Shown one piece after another: positions 55,486-63,577 of a stretch of 64,000 bases of DNA. The position numbers and the translations under genes were made by a program. Numbering within the stretch: the stretch's first letter is position 1; the number at the start of each line of letters is the position of its first letter. The stretch lies in contig CAVUUF010000003.1 in the NCBI GenBank assembly GCA_963744575.1, forward strand, positions 1 to 64,000, written 5' to 3'. Below the pieces are notes generated by a model. That model was not told where the DNA came from and did no database searches. It saw only the letters and a list, made by a program, of their open reading frames with translations. The DNA is from Palsa-504 sp963744575 (GTDB lineage Bacteria > Actinomycetota > Actinomycetes > Streptosporangiales > Streptosporangiaceae).

Positions 55486-57231
55486 ATGACGGCAGGCGCC
55501 GCCCGCCCCGCCGCCGATCAGGAGGCTCCCGCCCTGACCGCCCCCGGCGCCCCGGCATCGGCAGCCAGGTTCGCCTGGCGGGCGGCCGGGATCTTGCTGG
55601 CCGCGGCGGCCCTGTTCTTCTGCTACTGGCGCCAGTCCCAGGCGGCGCCGCTGTCCTCGGACGGCTCGGCCAACGTGCTGCAGGCGTGGGACATGCTCCA
55701 CGGGAACCTGCTGCTGCGCCAGTGGTGGGTGTCGGACGTGTCCTTCTACACCACCGAACTGCCGCAGTACGTGCTGGTCGAGGTGCTCACCGGGCTGGGC
55801 CCGCAGGTGGTGCACGTGGCCGCGGCCATGACCTACACGCTGCTCGTGCTGCTCGCCGCGGTACTGGCCAGGGGCAGCGCTCGCGGCCGCGCCGGCGCCT
55901 TCCGCGCGCTGCTGGCCGCGGGCCTGATGCTGGCGCCCCAGCTCGGCGCCACTTCGATCCTGCTGCTCGCGCCGGACCACATCGGGACCGCGGTGCCCCT
56001 GCTGGCGATCTGGCTGCTGATCGACCGGGGGAACCCTTCCCGCGGTTCTTTCCGGGGGGACCCATCCCCCCGGACCCCCCTTGGGAAGGGCTCCCCGCCC
56101 CCCCGTACCCCCCTGGCCCCCCGGACCTCCCTCGGGTACGTGCCGGTGCTGGTGTGCCTGCTGTTCACCTGGACCATGGCGGCCGACTCGATCGTGCTGC
56201 TCACCGGCATCGTCCCGCTGGTGCTGGTCGGCGCGGGGCGTGCCTGCGCCGGGCTGGTCAGGCGCGGGGGAACCCGGCCGGCCCGGTGGCAGGAGCTGAG
56301 CCTGGCCGGCGCGGCCGCGGTGGCCGGGGTGGCGGGCTCGCTGGCGCCGAGGGTCATCGTGGCCCTGGGCGGATTCCGGCAGTCACCCGTCGGGACCGAC
56401 GCTGACCTGGGCCAGCTGCGGCACGGGGCGTGGGTGACCCTCCAGGCTTTCCTGGAACTGTTCGGCGCGAACATCTTCAACACGAGCTTCTCCGGCGCCA
56501 GGCCCGCACTCGAGGCCGTCTTCGTGCCGCTGCACCTGGCCGGGGCGGTCGTCGTGGCCTGCGGCCTCGGCGTGGGCCTCGCGCGGATCTTCCGCTCCGG
56601 CGAGCTGATCGTGCCGGTCTTCGCGGTGGCCATCGTGCTCAACCTGGGCGCCTACCTGATCAGCGCGCATGCACAGGACCTGCTCGGCTCGCGCGAGATG
56701 GCCGGGGTGCTGCCGCTCGGGGCGGTGCTGGCCGGACGCGTCCTGGGTGACCGGGGCGCGGCCTGGACCCGGACCGCGCGGGGCTGGTTCGTCCCGGCGC
56801 TCGCCGTGCTCGCGGCCGGCTACCTCGCGACACTCGGCTACGGCGCCGCGCAAGCTCCGGTACCGGCCGAGAACCAGCCCCTGGCCAGCTGGCTGCTGGC
56901 CCACCGGCTCACGGACGGTCTGGCCAGCTACTGGCAGGCCGACAGCACCACGGTGGCCAGCCGCCGCCGGCTCGTGGTCAGCGCGGTGGTGCCGGATGCC
57001 CGCGACCGGCTGGTGCCCTACCTGTGGGAGACCGACGATGCGAACTACGATCCGGCGCGGCACTACGCGAACTTCGTCGTGGCGGACGGTCCCGGCGCGC
57101 GGCCCGGCATGCAGCTGTCCGCCGAGCTCACCTTCGGCCGACCACGGCGGGTCTACCAGGCCGACGGCTACGCCATCATGGTCTGGGACACCAACCTGCT
57201 GGGCAAGCTGGACGGGCCGGGGCGGAAATGA
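55486..57231 (+). CDS. GT-C-like polytopic membrane protein, paralogue 1
   Basis: A 581-aa protein with about 10-11 membrane segments. After TM1 (about 31-47) the first outside loop has SDGSANVLQAWDMLHGN and VSDVSFYTTELPQY, shared with two paralogues downstream. An acidic residue in this loop is the usual GT-C active site. The C-terminal 120 residues are soluble (ASYWQADSTTVASRR, RVYQADGYAIMVWDTNLL). Residues about 181-215 are a repeat-derived insert in a cytoplasmic or outside loop; both paralogues have only about 8-11 residues there. The function is inferred as transfer of a lipid-linked sugar. It is 3 bp after the epimerase gene. Confidence 0.8.
   Translation: MTAGAARPAADQEAPALTAPGAPASAARFAWRAAGILLAAAALFFCYWRQSQAAPLSSDGSANVLQAWDMLHGNLLLRQWWVSDVSFYTTELPQYVLVEVLTGLGPQVVHVAAAMTYTLLVLLAAVLARGSARGRAGAFRALLAAGLMLAPQLGATSILLLAPDHIGTAVPLLAIWLLIDRGNPSRGSFRGDPSPRTPLGKGSPPPRTPLAPRTSLGYVPVLVCLLFTWTMAADSIVLLTGIVPLVLVGAGRACAGLVRRGGTRPARWQELSLAGAAAVAGVAGSLAPRVIVALGGFRQSPVGTDADLGQLRHGAWVTLQAFLELFGANIFNTSFSGARPALEAVFVPLHLAGAVVVACGLGVGLARIFRSGELIVPVFAVAIVLNLGAYLISAHAQDLLGSREMAGVLPLGAVLAGRVLGDRGAAWTRTARGWFVPALAVLAAGYLATLGYGAAQAPVPAENQPLASWLLAHRLTDGLASYWQADSTTVASRRRLVVSAVVPDARDRLVPYLWETDDANYDPARHYANFVVADGPGARPGMQLSAELTFGRPRRVYQADGYAIMVWDTNLLGKLDGPGRK
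56026..56130 (+). repeat. C/G-run dispersed repeat, copy B
   Basis: This copy is about 105 bp. It contains CTCCCCGCCCCCCCGTA (from 56091) followed by six C, the same core as copy A. It is fully in frame and adds about 30 residues to the membrane protein relative to its two paralogues. Confidence 0.75.
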
Positions 57232-57240
57232 AAGCCTGCC

Positions 57241-58488
57241 TCACATGTACAGGATGCGGCGCCTGGCCACCACCGCCAGCGCGGGCAGCACGCAGGCGGC
57301 GATCATGCCGAGATACGGCCAGTTCAGGTAGCGCCGGGGGGTGGCCACCAGCAGCACCAGCGCCATCAGGTAGGGCTCGATGAGCGAGCGTCCCTCGCCG
57401 AATGTGCTGGTCCAGATCTGGCTGGACAGCAGGCCGAGCTGGAGCACGAAGAAGACGAACGCGAGCCGCTCGTGCGCCGGCGCCGTGGTGACGGCCAGCA
57501 CGGCCAGCCCGGCCAGGATGAAGATCGCCAGCGTGGCGTACTCGAGCAGGGCGATATCGATCGGGCTCAGGTGGGCGGTGTTGATGTGCGCCGCGTCGTA
57601 CTTCAGCGCGTCCACCAGCGCGGTGAACGGCGCGGTAAGGTTCCGGCTGCTGTTGGCCAGCAGCGGGAACTCGCCCTTGACCGCGAAGTGCACGACGACC
57701 TCGACCAGGCCGTACGCCCCGGCCGGAAGCACCCAGGTCAGGTCGGCCAGGCCGGGTGTGGCCCGGCGGCGCCCCAGCGCGACCAGCCGGGTGACGGCGA
57801 TGGCGGCCGGGACGAACAAAATGGTTTCCCTGGTGATGGCGGCCCACGCGAACAGCACGGTGGCGAGCAGGTACATGCGGGTACCGCCCCGTCGGTAGGC
57901 CAGCAGGCCGCCCAGCATGCAGGCCTCGGCCAGCGGTTCGGCGGTGTCCCGGCCCACGCTGATCACCAGGCCGAAGTAGGCGGCGAAGGCGAGCCCCCAC
58001 AGGGCATGGCGGCCGGAATCGCGGGCGAAGATGCCGCCGAGCGCGGCCACGGCCGCCACCGCGAGGAGGTTGAGCACCACCAGCACCACCGGCACGAGCT
58101 GATGCTGGCCGAGAGACAAGACCCAGGCCAGGATCGGATACCCGAGGCGGGTGTACCGGTAGGACTGGTCCATGGTGATGCCGAACGCGGTGTGGTTCCA
58201 GTTGGCCGGGTCCAGGGCGAGCCGGTAGTAGAACTGCCCGTCGTAGCCCGCGGCCGGCACCAGCAGCAGCCCGCGCGGCAGCTGGGCCCGGTGCGTGTAG
58301 ACGTGCCCGGCCATGATGAACAAGCTGAGATGCCCCTTGGCCCAGATCTGCCAGCGGGCCAGGGCGAAACCGGTCCAGCCGAGGAAGGCGATGATCCCCG
58401 GCACCAGCGGGCGATTCAGTCTCGACCACGGCGATGGCGGGCTGTGCCGGAGGGACCTATCCTCTTCCGGCGTCGACGTGAGCTGCAA
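57241..58488 (-). CDS. GT-C-like polytopic membrane protein (GYDGQFYY type)
   Basis: A 415-aa protein with about 9-10 membrane segments. TTG 58488 follows GGAGG. The first outside loop carries AAGYDGQFYYRLALDPANWN (about 80-99), a signature of an uncharacterised actinobacterial GT-C-like group, with an Asp suited to catalysis. Another landmark is ISVGRDTAEPLAEACMLGG. It differs from the three paralogues around it. It is convergent with paralogue 1 (9-bp gap) and divergent from paralogue 2. The likely role is a polyprenyl-sugar-dependent transferase for surface glycan; the substrate is unknown. Confidence 0.75.
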   Translation of the reverse strand: MQLTSTPEEDRSLRHSPPSPWSRLNRPLVPGIIAFLGWTGFALARWQIWAKGHLSLFIMAGHVYTHRAQLPRGLLLVPAAGYDGQFYYRLALDPANWNHTAFGITMDQSYRYTRLGYPILAWVLSLGQHQLVPVVLVVLNLLAVAAVAALGGIFARDSGRHALWGLAFAAYFGLVISVGRDTAEPLAEACMLGGLLAYRRGGTRMYLLATVLFAWAAITRETILFVPAAIAVTRLVALGRRRATPGLADLTWVLPAGAYGLVEVVVHFAVKGEFPLLANSSRNLTAPFTALVDALKYDAAHINTAHLSPIDIALLEYATLAIFILAGLAVLAVTTAPAHERLAFVFFVLQLGLLSSQIWTSTFGEGRSLIEPYLMALVLLVATPRRYLNWPYLGMIAACVLPALAVVARRRILYM

Positions 58489-58605
58489 CCGCGAGCCTCC
58501 ACCATGGCTGTATCAGCGTGAAGGGCGAAATTCTTGGTCAGGCGCGCAGCTTACCAGAGTGAGGTCAGCCCATGTCGCCCCTGCTTGCCGCTACCATGAA
58601 CGTTT

Positions 58606-60408
58606 GTGTCCTGGCCGACCCCGCATACCGGAGCGGGCAAGCAGCTGCCTGCCGGGCCCCGGCTTGCGGCCGGGAGCCACCATGCTCCCGGCCCGGCGGC
58701 CGGCGCCGCGGGGACGCAGCCGACCGCATCCGAGGCAGGCGCGGCCGCGGAAGCGGAGACCTCGCCCCGGGACGCCGCGCGAATACCAGTCCGCCGGACC
58801 TGGTCGTGGTGGAAGGCGGGGGTCTTCGCGGTTGCAGCGGCGGCCCTTTTCTGCGTGTACCTGCGGTTGTCCAATACCTCCGCGGTGAACTCGGACTCGT
58901 CGAACTACCTGCTGATGGGGTGGGACCTGCTGCACGGCAACGTGCTGCTGCATGGCTGGTACATGTCTGATGTCTCGGTGTACACCACCGAGCTGCCGCA
59001 ATACGCACTGCTCGAGAGCTTCCTCGGCCTGCACCCCGAGACGGCGCACGTCGCCGCGGCTATGACCTACACGCTGGCCGTCTTGCTCGCGGTCCTGCTG
59101 GCCAAGGGCGGTACGTCCGGACGAACCGCCCTCGCCAGGATGCTGATCGCGGCCGGAATCATGCTCGCGCCGCAATTGGGCATAGGTGTCTACACCTTCA
59201 CGATGGTCGTGGACCACATCGGCACGTCGGTTCCGCTCCTGGTGCTGTGGCTGCTGCTGGACCGGGTGGACCGGTCGGCGCCTCGATGGTGGGTGCCGGT
59301 CCTGACGACACTGCTGCTGGCCTGGGTGCTCATCGCCGATGCCATCGTCCTGATCGTGGCTGTGGCGCCGTTGGCGCTCGTCAGCGGGATACGTTTCATC
59401 CAGGGGGTGGTGGTGGCGGACGACGGGTCCTGGACCCGGCGGGTTCGTGCCCAGTGGTACCCGCTTGCCCTTGCCTGCGCCGCGGCCACGGCGGTCATCT
59501 GGGCGCGGCTGGCGGAGCGGCTGCTCAGCGCACTCGGCGCCTTTGCCGTCCACCCCGTTCCATTCGCCCTCTACCCGTGGCAGCAGGCGCGGCAGCGATA
59601 TGTTTCGGCCCTGTGGAAGGTGCTGCAGCTATTCGGCGCGGACTACCGCGGGCTGGCCGGCTTCACGTTCGTGGTCGCGGTCCTGCACCTGGTGAGCGTG
59701 GCGCTGGTCGGCTGGTCGATGCTGCGGGTGGCCAGGCGATTTTTCGGTGGCGTGCCACTGGTGGACCAGGTGCTGGCGGTCGCCATCCTCGCCAATGTCG
59801 CGCTCTATGTGATTTCGGGGGTGTCACAGCAGGGCCCGCACGAGATAGCCATTGTCATGCCCTTCGGGGCAGCACTGGCCGCGCGGACCCTGGCACACCG
59901 GGCCGGCCACGCGCGGCGGTCCGGCGAGGGCCGTGCCGTCGGCGGCAATTCGCTCCCCCGGATCCGGTTGGCCGGCTACGCGGCGGGCGCGCTCGTCCTG
60001 GCCGGATACCTCGCAGGTCTGGGCTACGAGCTGACCCAGCCGACAGTGCCGCCGGAAAACTCGGCGCTCGCGTCTTGGCTGACAGCTCATCACCTCACCT
60101 ACGGCCTGGCCGGCTACTGGCAGGCCAGCAGCGTAACGGTAGAGAGCGATGGCCGTGTCGCGATCAGGGCGTTGGCAGCGGCCGGGTCGATGAGACCCTA
60201 CTTGTGGCTGACGAAGACGTCCTGGTATGACGCTGCGTCGCATCGCGCCATCTTCGTCGTCCTCGACACCCAGATGTCCAGGCACGCCGACTGGGCACCG
60301 AAGGCGGCGGTCAAGAGGTCTTTCGGCGCTCCGGTCAGGACCTATCACACCGGCCCATACATCATCCTGGTCTGGGACAAGAACCTGCTGGCCAGCCTGC
60401 CCCGGTAA
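58606..60408 (+). CDS. GT-C-like polytopic membrane protein, paralogue 2
   Basis: A 600-aa protein from GTG 58606. An Ala/Gly/Pro-rich cytosolic front of about 65 residues precedes TM1. The shared loop reads NSDSSNYLLMGWDLLHGNVL then MSDVSVYTTELPQYALLESF. About 10 membrane segments follow. The C-terminal soluble part reads YGLAGYWQASSVTVESDGRV, and its end RTYHTGPYIILVWDKNLL matches paralogues 1 and 3. The loop after LLLDR is short (VDRSAPRW), showing the form without the repeat insert. The family has no assigned function that I know. It ends 13 bp before the convergent paralogue 3. Confidence 0.8.
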   Translation: MSWPTPHTGAGKQLPAGPRLAAGSHHAPGPAAGAAGTQPTASEAGAAAEAETSPRDAARIPVRRTWSWWKAGVFAVAAAALFCVYLRLSNTSAVNSDSSNYLLMGWDLLHGNVLLHGWYMSDVSVYTTELPQYALLESFLGLHPETAHVAAAMTYTLAVLLAVLLAKGGTSGRTALARMLIAAGIMLAPQLGIGVYTFTMVVDHIGTSVPLLVLWLLLDRVDRSAPRWWVPVLTTLLLAWVLIADAIVLIVAVAPLALVSGIRFIQGVVVADDGSWTRRVRAQWYPLALACAAATAVIWARLAERLLSALGAFAVHPVPFALYPWQQARQRYVSALWKVLQLFGADYRGLAGFTFVVAVLHLVSVALVGWSMLRVARRFFGGVPLVDQVLAVAILANVALYVISGVSQQGPHEIAIVMPFGAALAARTLAHRAGHARRSGEGRAVGGNSLPRIRLAGYAAGALVLAGYLAGLGYELTQPTVPPENSALASWLTAHHLTYGLAGYWQASSVTVESDGRVAIRALAAAGSMRPYLWLTKTSWYDAASHRAIFVVLDTQMSRHADWAPKAAVKRSFGAPVRTYHTGPYIILVWDKNLLASLPR

Positions 60409-60421
60409 GGGGGGCGGGCGG

Positions 60422-62023
60422 TCACGTCCCGGTCCCCGACATCAGCAGGAGCAGGTTCCGGCGCCAGACCATGATGGTGTACGGCCCGTAGTGGTAGATC
60501 CGCGCCGGCCGGCCGAAGCCGGGCCAGCCCGCAGCCGAAGGCGCTTCGGTGATGACGAAGTTGGCGTAGTGCGAGCGCGGGTCGTACCACGCGGCGTCAG
60601 CCTCCCAGTGGCGTGCGGCCGCGGCGCCGAAGGCCAGCGGCGCCACCGTAACCCGCCCGCCACTGGCGAGCGTGACGCTGCTCGCCTGCCAGTAGCTGCC
60701 CAGACCGTAGGTGAGATCATGCGCGACGAGCCAGTCCGCGGCGGCCTGGTTATGCGGTGCCCTGGGTGCCCCGCTGGCGGCGTAGCACAGTGCGCCGAGG
60801 TAGACGGCTAGCAGGGCCGCCAGCGCGGGCTCCAGCCTCGCCCGGATCAGCGGCCCGCCGAGCAGGCGCCCGGCCAGTACGGCGGTGAAGGGCAGCACGA
60901 TGGCGATCTCGTGAGCGAAGCTGATATCGGGCAGGTGCGTGCCGAACACGGCCGCGCCGAGCATGATGACCGGGCCGGCCACCAGGATCTGGCCGACCCG
61001 GTCCAGGCGGCCGAGGAAATCGCGGAGGCCGGCCAGCAGCGCGAGCGCTGCGGTGGCCACCGCCACGAGGTGCAGCACGGCCAGTGCCGTCCCCACCCGG
61101 GATGGCTGGCCGAAGAAGTCGGCGCCGAAAAGCACGAGGACGGACTCACCCGTCACCCAGGCATGCGCCGGCACCGACGCCAGGCCCGCCAGCAGCGGGC
61201 CGGACAGCGGAGCCACCAAGAAGCCGCCGGCCGACCGGATGGCAGCCAGCGAGGCCTCAGCCAGTGGCACGGACGCCGCGGCCGCGGCCGCCAGGGCCAG
61301 GTCGTACCCCCATTCTCGCGGCCCGACCCGCCTGCGGATCAGCGCCGCGCTGGCCCGGCCGGCTCCGACCAGAGTCAGCGGCGCTGCGGCCGCATAGATG
61401 GCTACCGGGTCAGCGACCTGCGTCCAGGTGAGCATCAGGCACGCTGCCGCCGGTACCAGCCAGCGCCGCTTCCGGTCCTGCCACCCCTCCGCCCGGTCGA
61501 TCAGCAGCAGGAGCAACAGCACCGGCACCCCGGTGCCGGTGTGATTGGGCGCCCCGAGCACGGCGTCAGTGCCGCGGAAGATGCCGGGAGCCAGCATTAT
61601 CCCGGCGGTCAGCAGCGCGCGGACGATGCCCTCGCGGCCGTGCGCGCGCCCCTTCGCCAGCAGCGCGGCCAGCAGCACCAGCAGCGTATAGGTCAGCGCC
61701 GAGCACACATGCACCACGTCAGGGCGCAGCCCGCGCACCGCCTCCACAGCCGCGTACTCGGGAAGCTCGGTGGTGTAGAACGCCACATCCGATAGCCACC
61801 AGCCGTGCAGCAGGACGTTGCCGTGCAGCATGTCCCACGCCTGCATGGCGTTCGCGGCGGCGTCGGAGTCCACCCGCCAGGTCATCGCCTGGCGCAGATA
61901 CAGGACGAACAAGCCCGACACCGCCAGCGTCGACCCGGCCAGCCAGGGCAGCCGCGGCCGGCCGGTACGCCGGGGGTCCTGAGCGGTCTTGGCGTCGCTC
62001 ACGCGCATGTTCGCGCCGGTCAC
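60422..62023 (-). CDS. GT-C-like polytopic membrane protein, paralogue 3
   Basis: A 533-aa protein from GTG 62023, the only member of the trio on the minus strand. It has VDSDAAANAMQAWDMLHGNV and LSDVAFYTTELPEYAAVEAV (about 51-100), about 10 membrane segments, and the C-terminal YGLGSYWQASSVTLASGGRV with RIYHYGPYTIMVWRRNLLLL. The loop after LLLIDR is short (AEGWQDRKRRW). It is convergent with paralogue 2. Inverted orientation suggests duplication with inversion, or independent arrival. It is separated from pafA by a 79-bp divergent spacer. Confidence 0.8.
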   Translation of the reverse strand: MTGANMRVSDAKTAQDPRRTGRPRLPWLAGSTLAVSGLFVLYLRQAMTWRVDSDAAANAMQAWDMLHGNVLLHGWWLSDVAFYTTELPEYAAVEAVRGLRPDVVHVCSALTYTLLVLLAALLAKGRAHGREGIVRALLTAGIMLAPGIFRGTDAVLGAPNHTGTGVPVLLLLLLIDRAEGWQDRKRRWLVPAAACLMLTWTQVADPVAIYAAAAPLTLVGAGRASAALIRRRVGPREWGYDLALAAAAAASVPLAEASLAAIRSAGGFLVAPLSGPLLAGLASVPAHAWVTGESVLVLFGADFFGQPSRVGTALAVLHLVAVATAALALLAGLRDFLGRLDRVGQILVAGPVIMLGAAVFGTHLPDISFAHEIAIVLPFTAVLAGRLLGGPLIRARLEPALAALLAVYLGALCYAASGAPRAPHNQAAADWLVAHDLTYGLGSYWQASSVTLASGGRVTVAPLAFGAAAARHWEADAAWYDPRSHYANFVITEAPSAAGWPGFGRPARIYHYGPYTIMVWRRNLLLLMSGTGT

Positions 62024-62102
62024 CCGTAGAGCCTATGTCCGCGGCGGTGGCAACACACCCTGGATGCTGTTGCCAGGGGGCGGCGGGACGTAGCCTGGGC
62101 GT

Positions 62103-63461
62103 GTGGATCGGCGAATTTACGGGGTGGAGAACGAGTACGGCGTCACGTGTACCTTCCGCGGCCAGCGGCGGCTGTCCCCGGATGAGGTGGCGCGCTACCT
62201 GTTCCGGCGGGTGGTGTCGTGGGGGCGGAGCAGCAACGTGTTCCTGCGGAACGGGGCGCGGCTGTATCTCGACGTGGGCAGCCATCCCGAGTACGCCACC
62301 CCGGAGTGTGACAGCGTGCTGGACCTGGTGGCGCACGACAAGGCCGGGGAGCGGATCCTGGAGGGCCTGCTCGTCGACGCCGACCGGCGGCTGCGTGAGG
62401 AGGGCATCGCCGGGGACATCTACCTGTTCAAGAACAACACCGACTCGGCCGGGAACTCCTACGGCTGCCACGAGAACTACCTGGTCGGACGGCATGGCGA
62501 GTTCGGCCGGCTGGCCGACATCCTGATCCCGTTCCTGGTCACCAGGCAGATTATCTGCGGTGCGGGGAAGGTGCTGCAGACGCCGCGCGGCGCGGTGTAC
62601 TGCGTGAGCCAGCGGGCGGAGCACATCTGGGAGAGCGTGTCGTCGGCGACGACCCGGTCCCGGCCGATCATCAATACCCGGGATGAGCCGCACGCCGATG
62701 CCGAGCGGTTCCGGCGGCTGCACGTGATCGTGGGCGACTCGAACATGAGCGAAACCACCACGCTGCTCAAGGTGGGGTCGACGGACCTGGTGCTGCGGAT
62801 GATCGAGGCGGGCGCGATCATGCGGGACCTGACGCTGGATAACGCGATCCGGGCGATCCGCGAGGTCAGCCACGACATGACGGGCCGCAGCCGGGTCCGG
62901 CTGGCGAACGGGCGCGAGCTGTCCGCGCTGGACATCCAGTATGAGTACCTGAGCCGGGCCAAGGACTTCACCGACAGGAACGGCGCCGACCCGGTCAGCA
63001 AGCGGGTGCTTGACATGTGGGAGCGGGCGCTGTCGGCGATCGAGAGCGGGAACCTGGACGCGATCGCGCGGGAGATCGACTGGGTGACCAAGTACCAGCT
63101 GATCGAGCGGTACCGGGCCCGGCATGACCTGCCGCTGTCGGCGCCGCGGGTGGCCCAGCTGGACCTGGCCTACCATGACGTGCACCGCGGCCGCGGGCTG
63201 TATTACCTGCTGCAGCGGGCCGGGGCGGTGGAGCGGGCGGCCCGTGACATCGACATCTTCGAGGCCAAGTCGGTTCCGCCGCAGACCACCCGGGCCCGGC
63301 TGCGCGGTGAGTTCATCCGCCGGGCGCAGGAGAAGCGGCGCGACTTCACCGTCGACTGGGTCCACCTCAAGCTCAACGACCAGGCCCAGCGGACCGTGCT
63401 GTGCAAGGACCCGTTCCGTTCGGTGGACGAGCGGGTGGAGAAGCTCATCGCGGGCATGTAG
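62103..63461 (+). CDS. pafA: Pup-protein ligase (proteasome accessory factor A)
   Basis: A 452-aa ATP-dependent ligase that joins the C-terminal Glu of Pup to substrate lysines, marking proteins for the actinobacterial proteasome. The glutamine-synthetase-like domain opens with IYGVENEYGVTCTF. Asp57 in RLYLDVGSHPEYATPEC is the position of the catalytic base known for M. tuberculosis PafA. IYLFKNNTDSAGNSYGCHEN, HVIVGDSNMSETTTLLKVGS and a C-terminal domain ending in FRSVDERVEKLIAGM complete it. GTG 62103. The usual neighbours upstream (pup, prcB, prcA) are not in this window; an FKBP gene follows, as is common. Confidence 0.97.
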   Translation: MDRRIYGVENEYGVTCTFRGQRRLSPDEVARYLFRRVVSWGRSSNVFLRNGARLYLDVGSHPEYATPECDSVLDLVAHDKAGERILEGLLVDADRRLREEGIAGDIYLFKNNTDSAGNSYGCHENYLVGRHGEFGRLADILIPFLVTRQIICGAGKVLQTPRGAVYCVSQRAEHIWESVSSATTRSRPIINTRDEPHADAERFRRLHVIVGDSNMSETTTLLKVGSTDLVLRMIEAGAIMRDLTLDNAIRAIREVSHDMTGRSRVRLANGRELSALDIQYEYLSRAKDFTDRNGADPVSKRVLDMWERALSAIESGNLDAIAREIDWVTKYQLIERYRARHDLPLSAPRVAQLDLAYHDVHRGRGLYYLLQRAGAVERAARDIDIFEAKSVPPQTTRARLRGEFIRRAQEKRRDFTVDWVHLKLNDQAQRTVLCKDPFRSVDERVEKLIAGM

Positions 63462-63508
63462 CCCCGGGTAAACGCCGTACCTGGGAGTTTGCTGCAGGAT
63501 GCCTGAGC

Positions 63509-63533
63509 GCAGGACCCGGCCACTCGGTCCTGC
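63509..63533 (+). terminator. 8-bp hairpin after pafA
   Basis: GCAGGACC (63509-63516) pairs with GGTCCTGC (63526-63533). The loop is 9 nt and there is no T-tract. It may be a weak terminator or attenuator before the FKBP gene. Confidence 0.4.
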
Positions 63534-63577
63534 CAGTAGGCTGGCGACGGCTGACATCCACCACTATTGAGGTTTTC

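Noticed and set aside
61719..63557. Open frame of 612 codons on the minus strand across pafA
   Set aside because: pafA is unmistakable on the plus strand; the antisense reading has no motif.
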